Below, one piece after another: positions 31,475-40,170 of a DNA stretch of 64,000 nucleotides. The stretch is taken from the NCBI RefSeq assembly GCF_002860255.1, contig NZ_PGVE01000078.1, positions 22,604 through 86,603 on the forward strand, read 5' to 3'. A model generated the notes under the pieces. That model did not search any database, was not told the origin of the DNA, and saw only the letters and a program-made list of their open reading frames with translations. The translations under genes and the position numbers were made by a program. The first letter of the stretch is position 1, and every line of letters starts with the position of its first letter. This stretch comes from Neobacillus cucumis. Lineage in GTDB: Bacteria > Bacillota > Bacilli > Bacillales > Cytobacillaceae.

Positions 31475-32353
31475 TTACCTCCTGTCTATTTTTCTTTTAA
31501 AAGCTAAATCATATTTAGAATCAAATATGGAAGATAGAAACTCTAGTAATTGTTTTTCTCCAATTTCATCCGGATTTACATCCGCTGAATAAATGGGCTC
31601 TTTTAGCATTTGACTAAATAGCTGCTTATCCTTATCAATTTCTATTATCCTCTTTACAACATCTTCAAAAGAGTCAAAATCATGGCAATTGATAAAAGCC
31701 TTAGGATTGAATTCTTTAGCAATGGATGGATTGCCCCAATAGATTGGTATGGTTTGTGCAGCAAATGCCTGAATGATCTTTTCTGTTGTATATCCTTCAG
31801 ACGTACTATTTTCAAAAGCAATACTAAATTTATAATTTTTTTGAAATTGTAGTTTATCGTCGACTCTATAGCCTAAGTTATTTCTGATTTTCCCCCCGGA
31901 GTCTACGGTTTTATACTTTGATAGCAAATCAAAAAACAATTCTCGGTTACGATGTGCTGAACCGTTTGAATAGATAAAGTTACAAAATAAAACTTTCCTC
32001 TCAATTTCGCTATCAGATATTAAATGTTTGTTTTTTGCTAACATATAGTCTTGAGTGTATAAAAAATATAAGGGGAATCTAATGGATCTATCATTAGATG
32101 GTGGGTAATTAAAACCTATAGCATAATCACATTCATTTAAATTAGGCTGCCTATTCTCACCAGTATAGAATATCTTTACACAGTCATATTTTAGGTGTTC
32201 TCTTCCAAAGCAAGAATAGATAAGATAATCCGGGTCATCACTAATCGTAATATCGTACTTTGTTCTCAATAAATTTGTAAAAAAATTACTGTTTTTATCA
32301 AATCTCCTCCCCCTCCAAAAGTCAGTAAAATTTATTTTAATTTTTGGTTTCAA
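31475..32353 (-). CDS. GT10-family alpha-fucosyltransferase
   Basis: The 292-aa protein carries the donor-binding block of the alpha-1,3/1,4-fucosyltransferase family GT10: FENSTSEGYTTEKIIQAF followed by TIPIYWGNPSIAKEFNP, with IFYTGENRQPNLNECDYAIG near residue 60. It resembles Helicobacter FucTs in layout, with no signal or membrane segment. The TTG at 32353 is spaced six bases after GAGGGTG; a GTG at 32362 lies inside that ribosome site. The gene is visibly more AT-rich than its neighbours. It heads the operon with gmd and manC. The acceptor glycan cannot be told from the sequence. Confidence 0.85.
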   Translation of the reverse strand: MKPKIKINFTDFWRGRRFDKNSNFFTNLLRTKYDITISDDPDYLIYSCFGREHLKYDCVKIFYTGENRQPNLNECDYAIGFNYPPSNDRSIRFPLYFLYTQDYMLAKNKHLISDSEIERKVLFCNFIYSNGSAHRNRELFFDLLSKYKTVDSGGKIRNNLGYRVDDKLQFQKNYKFSIAFENSTSEGYTTEKIIQAFAAQTIPIYWGNPSIAKEFNPKAFINCHDFDSFEDVVKRIIEIDKDKQLFSQMLKEPIYSADVNPDEIGEKQLLEFLSSIFDSKYDLAFKRKIDRR

Positions 32354-32548
32354 ACTTATCACCCTCTTTAATTTTTTAATCCGCTCTGCACCATGAAAAG
32401 CAGGCCTTAAAAAACTAATGCCAAATGAAATCTCTTCTTCTTTTACTTGTTAATTTTTAAGAAACATTCTCTTAAGCAATATATGCATGTCCTTCTATAA
32501 ACGTTCTACGGACTATCTCTATTAAGTAAGGTGAACCTTACCATAACA

Positions 32549-33316
32549 TTAATCCCTCGTTCTAATCCCAATAATTTCTCCATTCTCAGGTACCAAATAT
32601 ATATTTTCTAAGTGGTTCTGTCTTATATAATCGCTAACCTCTTTCCGTTTTAGTAAACAGTGATTCCAAGATTCCATATGTGAAATGATTAATTTAGTAT
32701 GTGGTGAAGTCTGTCTTATCTTTTCAATATCAGCTATCCCCATTGTGATTGGCAGGCCTTCTAAGAAACGAGCTTCCCCTGCAAAAACAATGGCTGTATC
32801 CGGAGAGAAATGTCTAAAATAATGTTCAATTTCGGAATACCATACACTATCCCCAATAATATATAAGCTTGGCTCATCCTTTGCCCTTAATATGAATCCT
32901 GAAACAGGGCCCATTGCTTCCGCCAGTTGACCATGACCGTGTCTCCCTTCCGTTCGAATCAGTTCTATCCCCTGCCAAATATATTCCTTACTTATGGCCA
33001 TGACACATTCGAATCCTCTATCTTTCATTAAAAGCTCATCTGCAGGCTGACAAAATAAAGGGAGATCCTTAGGTAAAATGGAAATAGCCTGGTCATCAAA
33101 ATGATCACGGTGCGAGTGTGTGACAATAATTGCATCAATGTCTACTAGACTCTCCAAGTCGACTGGTAATGAAGTTAAAGGATTATTTAGATGTTGATTT
33201 GGGGCATTAGGAACTGGTGCAAGTGTCCCCTGCTCGCTAAACATTGGATCTAAAAGGAATGTTAGACCTTTAAAAGTAATAAGATGGGTTGCATGGCGTA
33301 TTAATTGAATCTGCAT
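32549..33316 (-). CDS. MBL-fold metal-dependent hydrolase, UlaG-like
   Basis: The 255-aa protein has the metallo-beta-lactamase metal motif THSHRDHFDD near residue 66, a second histidine region in RHGHGQLAEAMG near 130, IIGDSVWYS with the bridging aspartate near 155, and SHMESWNH near 216. It resembles the UlaG/N-acyl-phosphatidylethanolamine hydrolase-like group of Zn-dependent hydrolases. Its substrate is unknown. It is divergent from an Lrp/AsnC regulator 191 bases away, which is the likeliest controller. Confidence 0.83.
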   Translation of the reverse strand: MQIQLIRHATHLITFKGLTFLLDPMFSEQGTLAPVPNAPNQHLNNPLTSLPVDLESLVDIDAIIVTHSHRDHFDDQAISILPKDLPLFCQPADELLMKDRGFECVMAISKEYIWQGIELIRTEGRHGHGQLAEAMGPVSGFILRAKDEPSLYIIGDSVWYSEIEHYFRHFSPDTAIVFAGEARFLEGLPITMGIADIEKIRQTSPHTKLIISHMESWNHCLLKRKEVSDYIRQNHLENIYLVPENGEIIGIRTRD

Positions 33317-33507
33317 CGCTTATTCTCTCCTCGTCGTTTTATTGTCTAGATCATTGTATGCTTTCCATGTTTTCACCAACAGGGTCTGATGAAAAGGATA
33401 TCGTAACTTTTGTTTCATCATGAAAGAAATTTATAACCTAATCGACTTTCAGTCATTTACAATAGAATTAGAAAACATTTGCTGTTTCTTTTGAGAGGAG
33501 AGTCCAT

Positions 33508-33918
33508 ATGGATGAAATTGACTTTCAAATCCTTGAATTACTAAAACATAACTCCCGTATACAATGGAAAGAAATCGGAAAATTGATACATATGACAGGC
33601 CAGGCCGTTGGCAATAGAATCCGCCGGATGGAAGAGGAAGGGATTATAGAACAATACACTATTGCAGTAAATGAATTAAAACTTGGGAAAAGTATTCAAG
33701 CATTTATAATGGTATTTTTAAAATCAAATCACCACCTTGAATTTCAAAAATACCTAAAAGGTAATCCGGATATAAAAGAAGTTCACCGGATTAGTGGTGA
33801 AGGCTGCTATCTTATTAAGGCAAGTATTTCTGATCAATTAGCTTTAAATAATACCCTTGATGAGATCCTTAAATATGCTAACTACAGAGTTAATATATCC
33901 ATAGGGAAAATAAAATAA
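33508..33918 (+). CDS. Lrp/AsnC-family transcriptional regulator
   Basis: The 136-aa protein starts with the AsnC helix-turn-helix (LDFQIL-type opening MDEIDFQILELLKHNSRIQWKEIG; QAVGNRIRRMEEEGII) and ends with a ligand-binding RAM domain (about residues 65-135, EVHRISGEGCYLIKA). Such proteins sense amino acids or related metabolites. The GAGAGGAGAG ribosome site precedes the ATG. It is divergently placed to the MBL-fold hydrolase and likely regulates it and itself. Confidence 0.9.
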   Translation: MDEIDFQILELLKHNSRIQWKEIGKLIHMTGQAVGNRIRRMEEEGIIEQYTIAVNELKLGKSIQAFIMVFLKSNHHLEFQKYLKGNPDIKEVHRISGEGCYLIKASISDQLALNNTLDEILKYANYRVNISIGKIK

Positions 33919-34233
33919 AAAAGTTCATATTAAGAGAGACAAGGGGAATTTTGAAAAATCAATTATGTACTGTTTAGGGTGTAAACTTTCTATTAAGTCA
34001 AAAAATAGATAAAAAACACTCTATCAAAACACTAGTATACTAGTATATAAATGTGTTAATATCACTGTATAGACTTCTTACATATAAAAATGAATGTGTT
34101 TACATTTTATGACTAAAGGGAGGGCTGCAGTTTTTTTTGTCAGTAATTAAGGTTTGTTAAGCAAGAATAAAAATAAAAAGTTTATTACAGCAGTTCTTGT
34201 ATACTAGTATTTTAAAAAAGAGGAGTATGTATT
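33919..34233 (+). promoter_or_regulatory. Upstream region of the uronate operon with two GntR-type operators
   Basis: The 12-mer GTATACTAGTAT occurs at 34035-34046 and again at 34199-34210. The first lies within the perfect 14-base palindrome ACTAGTATACTAGT (34031-34044). The second covers a TATACT -10-like sequence about 25 bases ahead of the first gene. A close relative lies at 38288-38309 before the GntR gene. No small ORF is evident. Confidence 0.65.
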
Positions 34234-35256
34234 ATGAAAGCGATACAAGTGGTTAAACCAGGACAGCTTGAGATCATTGAGAAAGAAATGCCTCAGATTC
34301 AACATGAAAAGGAAGTTCTGATTCAAGTGAAGATGACTGGTATCTGTGGTTCAGATATCCACATCTATCATGGAACCTCTCCTGTGGCTACCTATCCGCG
34401 TGTAATCGGACATGAAGTGACGGGCCAAGTTGTAAAGACTGGTAATGGAGTTACCTCTCTTAAGGTAGATGATCATGTAGTCATCGAGCCCATTATGACA
34501 TGTGGGAAATGCTACGCATGCCGAAGTGGAAGACAAAATGTCTGCCAAAACTTAAAGGTTTTTGGAGTTCATATTGATGGTGGTTACCAGGAGTATATCG
34601 TTGTTCCAGAGAAAATGGCTCACAAGGTCGATCCTACATTAGATTGGAAAGAATCCGTTTTAGTTGAACCCTTTACCATTGGGGCACAAGCAAGTTGGCG
34701 TGGGGATGTTAGACAGGGTGATGTGGTGTTTATCATGGGAGCCGGCCCGATTGGAATTTGTGCATTGCAGATTGCTAAGTATAGAGGAGCAACATGCATC
34801 ATCTCCGACTTAAGTGAAGAAAAGCTTTCCTATGCGAGTCATCTTGGTGCAGATTTTACGATCAATCCACTGAAAGATGATATTTTTGCAAAAATAGGTG
34901 AATTGACTGAGGATATGGGGGCCAATGTGGTAATCGATGCGGTATGTACACCGAAAACATTTGAACAAGCAGTACAACTGGCTTCAGTTGCAGGGAGAAT
35001 TGTCGTTTTAGGTTTCTCCGAAGAAAAATCAGGAATCCCTCAATTAGAGATTACGAAAAAGGAATTGACCGTTAGTGGATCCCGATTACAAACGAATCAG
35101 TTTCCTGAAGTTATCCATTTATTTAATAATGGAAAAATTGATACGGATAGCTTTGTAACACATACTTTCCCTTTTGAGCAAGTGAAAGACGCGATTCATT
35201 TAATTGAAACAAATCCAGATACGGTAAGAAAAGCCCTATTAGATTTTTCGAGATAA
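34234..35256 (+). CDS. Zinc-dependent alcohol dehydrogenase, uronate operon
   Basis: The 340-aa medium-chain dehydrogenase has catalytic zinc ligands in GICGSDIH (Cys near 38) and GHE near 62, structural zinc cysteines in CGKCYACRSGRQNVC near 89-103, and the NAD(P) motif GAGPIG near 169. It begins the operon with uxuA, kdgA and kdgK, so a role as hexuronate reductase (fructuronate/mannonate or a sugar-acid relative) is reasonable; it takes the place of a UxuB, which is absent here. Specificity cannot be read from the sequence. AAGAGGAG precedes the ATG. Confidence 0.8.
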   Translation: MKAIQVVKPGQLEIIEKEMPQIQHEKEVLIQVKMTGICGSDIHIYHGTSPVATYPRVIGHEVTGQVVKTGNGVTSLKVDDHVVIEPIMTCGKCYACRSGRQNVCQNLKVFGVHIDGGYQEYIVVPEKMAHKVDPTLDWKESVLVEPFTIGAQASWRGDVRQGDVVFIMGAGPIGICALQIAKYRGATCIISDLSEEKLSYASHLGADFTINPLKDDIFAKIGELTEDMGANVVIDAVCTPKTFEQAVQLASVAGRIVVLGFSEEKSGIPQLEITKKELTVSGSRLQTNQFPEVIHLFNNGKIDTDSFVTHTFPFEQVKDAIHLIETNPDTVRKALLDFSR

Positions 35257-35346
35257 ATGATAAAGAGGTAGATTTTGATAGTTTTGTAAAGGGAATGAGA
35301 ACGATACATCGAATTATGTTTATAAAAATAAAAGGAGTGGATAGCG

Positions 35347-36456
35347 ATGCAAATGACATGGAGATGGTATGGGGAAGGAAACGATTCGATTACACTTGGT
35401 CATATCCGGCAAATTCCGGGTGTAATGGGAGTGGTTTGGTCTCTGCATGATAAGGTTGCAGGAGAAGAATGGGAGATGGAAAGAATTCAGGAGGCTGCTG
35501 ACCAAATTCGAAGCAAAGGATTCAGCCCAGCTGTTGTAGAAAGCGTAAACATCCATGATGATATCAAAATCGGACTGCCTACCAGGGATAAGTATATTGA
35601 CATTTATATCGATACGATTAAGAAGCTTTCTAAAGTTGGAGTGAAAGTGATTTGCTATAATTTTATGCCGGTTTTTGACTGGACGAGGACGGATTTATAT
35701 AAGGAATTGCCTGACGGTTCAAATGCCCTATTTTATGAAAAGGCTGCCATTACTGATGATCCAATGGATATGGTTAAAAAAATCCTGGAGGGTGCCGGTG
35801 ATTTTACAATGCCAGGCTGGGAACCAGAACGTTTAGCGAAGTTGGATGATTTATTTAAGGCCTATGAGGGAGTGACAGAAGACATTCTTTTTGACAACCT
35901 CAAATACTTCCTTGAACGAGTAATTCCTGTATGCGAAGAATATGATGTGAAAATGGCCATCCATCCGGATGATCCAGCTTGGCCGATTTTCGGATTACCG
36001 CGCATTATTCGCAATAGAGAGTATATTAGACGATTCCTTAATCTTGTAGATAGTCCTTATAACGGATTAACCTTCTGTACAGGATCATTAGGAACCAATC
36101 CAGAAAATGATTTACCGTCCATGATTCACGAGTTTCATGATCGGATTCATTTTGCGCATATCCGTAATGTAAAGGTATTTGAAAATGGCGATTTTATTGA
36201 AGTATCTCACCGCGGTCAAGATGGAAGTGTCGATGTATGCGAAGTCATCAAGGCTTATCATGAAAATGGGTTTACAGGTTATGTTCGTCCGGATCATGGC
36301 CGTCACCTTTGGGGAGAAGAGAAGCACTGCCGACCTGGTTATGGTTTGTATGATAGAGCCCTAGGTATTATGTACATGCTTGGTGTTTGGGACAGCCTTG
36401 AAAAGGAAAAAGGACGAGAAAGAGCCATTACAGTTCAATCGAAGCAGCATATCTAA
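35347..36456 (+). CDS. uxuA: Mannonate dehydratase
   Basis: UxuA removes water from D-mannonate to give 2-keto-3-deoxygluconate. The 369-aa TIM-barrel protein has MTWRWYGEGND at the start, MPVFDWTRTDL near residue 117, the metal-binding HPDDPAWPIFGLPRI near 207, CTGSLGTNPEND near 245 and RPDHGRHLWGE near 316, all family signatures. AAAGGAGTGG provides the ribosome site. It is second in the operon and overlaps no neighbour; the KDPG aldolase follows after 32 bases. Confidence 0.95.
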   Translation: MQMTWRWYGEGNDSITLGHIRQIPGVMGVVWSLHDKVAGEEWEMERIQEAADQIRSKGFSPAVVESVNIHDDIKIGLPTRDKYIDIYIDTIKKLSKVGVKVICYNFMPVFDWTRTDLYKELPDGSNALFYEKAAITDDPMDMVKKILEGAGDFTMPGWEPERLAKLDDLFKAYEGVTEDILFDNLKYFLERVIPVCEEYDVKMAIHPDDPAWPIFGLPRIIRNREYIRRFLNLVDSPYNGLTFCTGSLGTNPENDLPSMIHEFHDRIHFAHIRNVKVFENGDFIEVSHRGQDGSVDVCEVIKAYHENGFTGYVRPDHGRHLWGEEKHCRPGYGLYDRALGIMYMLGVWDSLEKEKGRERAITVQSKQHI

Positions 36457-36488
36457 TGCAGCTGCTTGTAAAGCAAGGAGAGAAAATA

Positions 36489-37142
36489 ATGCAAAAACTA
36501 AATGTATTGACGAGAATATCCGAATGCGGTGTAGTCGCCGTTGTAAGGGCAGATTCCAAGGAAGAAGCCATTAAAATATCCGAAGCCTGTGTAAACGGCG
36601 GCATTATTGGGATTGAGGTTACCTTTACTGTACAAGGGGCAGATGAGGTGATCAAAGAATTAGTTTCTATTTACCGTGGGAATCCTGAGGTAGTCATTGG
36701 AGCAGGGACAGTTCTGGATGCAGCGACAGCAAGGATTGCTATTCTTGCGGGCGCACAGTTTGTCGTTAGTCCGGCATTTGATAACGAGACGGCAAAACTA
36801 TGTAATCTTTATCAAATTCCTTATATGCCAGGATGCATGACAATCACAGAAATCAAGCATGCATTAGAAGCAGGGGTCGATATTGTTAAACTATTTCCTG
36901 GAAATGCCTTCGGACCTGATTTTGTAAAAGCGGTAAAGGCTCCCCTTCCACAAGTGAATATTATGCCAACTGGCGGGGTCGACTTAGATAATGTGGCTAA
37001 ATGGATAAAAAATGGCTGTGTGGCTGTTGGCGTGGGTGGAAATTTAGTAGCACCAGCAAAAAATGGGGATTTTGACAAAATTACAGAATATGCGAAGCAA
37101 TATATACAAAAAGTTCAAGAGGCGCGAGGGAACGACCGATGA
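36489..37142 (+). CDS. kdgA: Bifunctional KHG/KDPG aldolase
   Basis: This aldolase splits 2-keto-3-deoxy-6-phosphogluconate to pyruvate and glyceraldehyde-3-phosphate. The 217-aa class I protein has CGVVAVVRAD near residue 14, the catalytic glutamate in GIEVTF near 45, GAGTVLD near 77 and the Schiff-base lysine in DIVKLFPGN near 136. The ATG at 36489 is used with AAGGAGAG nine bases upstream; the frame continues to 36456 without a ribosome site. Its stop overlaps the kinase start by four bases. Confidence 0.95.
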   Translation: MQKLNVLTRISECGVVAVVRADSKEEAIKISEACVNGGIIGIEVTFTVQGADEVIKELVSIYRGNPEVVIGAGTVLDAATARIAILAGAQFVVSPAFDNETAKLCNLYQIPYMPGCMTITEIKHALEAGVDIVKLFPGNAFGPDFVKAVKAPLPQVNIMPTGGVDLDNVAKWIKNGCVAVGVGGNLVAPAKNGDFDKITEYAKQYIQKVQEARGNDR

Positions 37143-38152
37143 AAAAAATAGTTACACTTGGAGAAATTATGCTTCGGCTTTCCGTAAATAACAGTGAAAA
37201 GCTTTTTCAAGCTGATCAACTAACGATGCATTATGGCGGAGCAGAAGCAAATGTGGCAGTGTCACTTTCCAACTTTGGGCATGACGTTTATTTTGTCAGT
37301 AAAATACCGGAAAATCCATTAGGGATAGCCGTGGAGAGACAAATGAAAGCAAACAGTGTTCATACGGACTATCTAATGAAAGGCGGCGAACGATTAGGTA
37401 CATACTATCTGGAAATCGGAGTCGGACAAAGAAGCTCCCAGGTGACTTATGACAGGAAATACTCCAGTTTTTCCATGCTTAGAACAGAGGAGATTAATCT
37501 AGATGAAGTTTTTTCTGGGGTTGAACTCTTCCATGTTTCCGGTATAACCCCTGCCCTATCTCAAAATTTAAAAGAATTGACATTGCTTGCGCTAAAAAAA
37601 GCGAAGGAAAAAGGGATTCTTACTAGCTTTGATTTTAATTACCGGGCAAAACTTTGGAGTCAGCAAGAGGCAGCAGAAACAATCAAGGAATTGCTTCCAT
37701 TTGTTGATATATGTTCATGTGGTGAATTAGATGCTGTTTATATTCTCGGCATGGATCAAGCTGACCATTCCTTACCGAGAGAGGAAAAGTTAAGATATTA
37801 TTATTCAAAATTAATCGAAATGTATCCAAACATTCGATATATAGGTTCAACGTTTCGAAACATTATTTCTGCTTCAACAAATACACTTCAAGGGAACTAT
37901 TTCACTGAGGGAGAGTTATACCAATCAAAGGTTTTCCAGATCGATCACATAGTTGACCGGGTAGGAGGCGGTGATGCTTTTGCGGCAGGTATTTTATATG
38001 GAATCTTAGAAAATATGCCTTCTGAGGAACTAATTGCATTTGCAACCGCGGCATCTGCTTTGAAACATACGGTTCATGGTGATTATAATGTGTTCTCAGT
38101 AGATGAGGTTGTTACCTTTGCCAATAATGGAGCAGGGAAAATCGTCCGCTAA
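37139..38152 (+). CDS. kdgK: 2-keto-3-deoxygluconate kinase
   Basis: KdgK phosphorylates 2-keto-3-deoxygluconate, feeding KDPG to the aldolase. The 337-aa PfkB-family kinase opens MKKIVTLGEIMLRLS, has the substrate-binding YGGAEANVAVSLSNFG near residue 32, SFDFNYRAKLW near 160 and the C-terminal ATP/catalytic motif DRVGGGDAFAAGI near 275. It overlaps kdgA (ATGA). With uxuA and kdgA it forms a complete lower uronate branch. Confidence 0.93.
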   Translation: MKKIVTLGEIMLRLSVNNSEKLFQADQLTMHYGGAEANVAVSLSNFGHDVYFVSKIPENPLGIAVERQMKANSVHTDYLMKGGERLGTYYLEIGVGQRSSQVTYDRKYSSFSMLRTEEINLDEVFSGVELFHVSGITPALSQNLKELTLLALKKAKEKGILTSFDFNYRAKLWSQQEAAETIKELLPFVDICSCGELDAVYILGMDQADHSLPREEKLRYYYSKLIEMYPNIRYIGSTFRNIISASTNTLQGNYFTEGELYQSKVFQIDHIVDRVGGGDAFAAGILYGILENMPSEELIAFATAASALKHTVHGDYNVFSVDEVVTFANNGAGKIVR

Positions 38153-38186
38153 AAATTTGTAATTAACCAATTAAGTTTAACATGAC

Positions 38187-38224
38187 GCCTATTTCACTAT
38201 TTTAGTGGAATAGGCTATTTTTTA
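38187..38224 (+). terminator. Terminator of the uronate operon
   Basis: GCCTATTTCACTA and TAGTGGAATAGGC form a stem with one mismatch around TTT, followed by a T run. Confidence 0.8.
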
Positions 38225-38287
38225 AAAAATGAAAAATCCGTTATTGCGTACAGTCTTGTTGACTTACATAATACACAGAAGTAGAAT

Positions 38288-38309
38288 TTTAGTATACAAG
38301 TATACTAAA
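38288..38309 (+). promoter_or_regulatory. GntR-type operator ahead of the regulator gene
   Basis: TTTAGTATAC-AA-GTATACTAAA is a perfect inverted repeat with ten-base arms and a two-base centre, 40 bases before the regulator start. It shares GTATAC-AGTAT with the operators at 34035 and 34199, implying autoregulation. Confidence 0.75.
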
Positions 38310-38348
38310 GCTTAAAACAAAAAAACAATATGTAAAGAGGTGTCCATT

Positions 38349-39053
38349 TTGGGCCTTAATAGTATCTCTTCTCCCAACAGAAAAACACTTGGGAAAGTAG
38401 CCTATGATAAAATCCGAGAAGAAATTATTACATTGAACTTTAAGCCTGGACAGATGTTGTCGGAAAGTGAACTGGCTTCTGTTTTAGGGGTAAGTCGTAC
38501 ACCCATTCGTGAAGCATTTTTAATGCTTCTGCAAGAAGAGTTACTTGAAATCCTTCCACAGCGGGGAGCACGGATTGCCTTAATATCTGTAAAGAAAGTG
38601 GAAGAAGCCAGATTTGTTAGAGAGAGTCTGGAGATCAGTGCTTTCAAATCAGTTGCTCGAAACTGGAATGCAGATGATTTACGTTATAAAGAAATTCAAG
38701 AAAAAGCGTTTGAATTAATTGGAAAACAACAAAAAGCCGCTTCAAAGGGAGAAAATATAGAATTTCTGCAATTAGATGAAACCTTTCATCAAATCTTCTT
38801 GGAACTATTGGAAAACCAAACATTAATTTCTGTTGTTTCACAGATGAGAGGTCATTTAAACCGAATGCGATACTTAGAGTTAAAAACACCAAACCATATG
38901 GAAAATGTGGTAAGTCAACATCAAAGTATTCTTAAAGCTATTTTTTCTAATAATGAAGAGGAAACAGAGAAATTATTGCGGCACCATTTTAGCCATAAAA
39001 AAGACGAATTACCACAAGTAATAGAAATGTATTCAGATTATTTTATTTCTTAA
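38349..39053 (+). CDS. GntR-family (FadR subfamily) regulator of uronate genes
   Basis: The 234-aa regulator has an N-terminal winged helix (GKVAYDKIREEIITLNFKPG; SELASVLGVSRTPIREAFLMLLQE, about residues 14-65) and a helical FCD effector domain (about 85-225) with the metal/ligand region LDETFHQIFLELLENQ. I prefer the TTG at 38349, seven bases after AGAGGTG, to a GTG at 38340 that lies in the ribosome site. It sits between the uxuA operon and the uxaA genes. The matching palindromes upstream of itself and of the operon make it the likely repressor, probably released by a uronate intermediate. Confidence 0.87.
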   Translation: MGLNSISSPNRKTLGKVAYDKIREEIITLNFKPGQMLSESELASVLGVSRTPIREAFLMLLQEELLEILPQRGARIALISVKKVEEARFVRESLEISAFKSVARNWNADDLRYKEIQEKAFELIGKQQKAASKGENIEFLQLDETFHQIFLELLENQTLISVVSQMRGHLNRMRYLELKTPNHMENVVSQHQSILKAIFSNNEEETEKLLRHHFSHKKDELPQVIEMYSDYFIS

Positions 39054-39089
39054 CTGGACGGGCTTAAAACGATCTATAAGGAACTTACG

Positions 39090-39123
39090 AAAAAATCGAC
39101 AAGCATCAGCCTGTCGATTTTTT
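39090..39123. terminator. Bidirectional terminator between gntR and dehydrogenase
   Basis: AAAAAATCGACA and TGTCGATTTTTT pair perfectly around a ten-base loop between convergent genes. Confidence 0.9.
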
Positions 39124-39128
39124 AAAAT

Positions 39129-40142
39129 TTATAATTCGACAATGGCCTTAATTACCTTGGCCTCTGGGGTTAGCCACTCTTCAAATTGATTAATCATTTC
39201 ATCAAAGGCTGCACGATGTGTAATATACGAGTCAATGTCCACTCCGCCATTTTGGATTGTCTTCACTACATATTCAAAATCTTCCCGAGTAGCATTGCGG
39301 CTTCCCATTAATGTCAGTTCTTTTTTATGGAAATCAGGGTCATCGAATAAAATATTACCTTTGGTTAAACCAACAAAAATTAATTTTCCACCATGTGCAG
39401 GAAAGTTAAAGGCATCTGCCATAGATTTGTTATTTCCAGTTGCGTCAAATACGACAGTAGGCATTTCTCCCTTTGTCAATTCCTTCAAGGTCTCCATCGG
39501 ATGATCCAATGCGTTCACCGTATAATCGACATGGGCCCATTGACTACAAAATGTCAATCGTTCTTCGTTAACATCCATTGCAATGACGGTTGCACCCTCT
39601 TGCTTAGCAAAAGCCATCACACCTAAACCAATAGGACCAGCACCAATGACTAAAACATACTCTCCTTGCTTAAGTTCAGACCGTCTTATGGCATGCGCCC
39701 CTATACTTAGAGGTTCGATCATCGCAGATTGGTCTAGAGTAAGCTCATTTGTTTTAACTAAATGATTGTATGGAACTGAAATCCATTCACTCATACCGCC
39801 TTCCATGTGTACACCCAATACTTTCATATCTGTACAGCAATTTGTTTTTCCATTTCTGCACGCTATACATTCACCGCATTCCATGTACGGAATGACCGAT
39901 ACCTGATCGCCTGCCTTTAGACCAGCTGGGTTGGAACCGATGGATTCAATTTCACCAGAAAGTTCATGACCAAGTACACGTGGATAGCTGAAAAAAGGTT
40001 GATTCCCTCTGTATGCATGGTAATCCGTTCCGCATACTCCAATCCGGCGAATACGAACTAAAGCTTCTCCTGTTTTCACAACAGGTGGTTCAACTTCAAC
40101 CATTTTAAATAGATTAGGATGTTCACAAACAATACTTTTCAT
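39129..40142 (-). CDS. Zinc-dependent alcohol dehydrogenase, altronate branch
   Basis: The 337-aa medium-chain dehydrogenase has catalytic zinc ligands in GVCGTDYHAYRG near residue 37 and GHE near 59, structural cysteines in CGECIACRNGKTNCC near 88-102 and GAGPIG near 167. It is downstream of the altronate dehydratase gene by 28 bases. This linkage and the general sequence suggest an L-galactonate/tagaturonate-type oxidoreductase (LgoD-like) feeding altronate. It is distinct from the dehydrogenase at 34234, to which it is clearly but distantly related. Confidence 0.78.
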   Translation of the reverse strand: MKSIVCEHPNLFKMVEVEPPVVKTGEALVRIRRIGVCGTDYHAYRGNQPFFSYPRVLGHELSGEIESIGSNPAGLKAGDQVSVIPYMECGECIACRNGKTNCCTDMKVLGVHMEGGMSEWISVPYNHLVKTNELTLDQSAMIEPLSIGAHAIRRSELKQGEYVLVIGAGPIGLGVMAFAKQEGATVIAMDVNEERLTFCSQWAHVDYTVNALDHPMETLKELTKGEMPTVVFDATGNNKSMADAFNFPAHGGKLIFVGLTKGNILFDDPDFHKKELTLMGSRNATREDFEYVVKTIQNGGVDIDSYITHRAAFDEMINQFEEWLTPEAKVIKAIVEL

Positions 40143-40170
40143 CAGAAAGACACTCCTTTAATTTAGTTTT

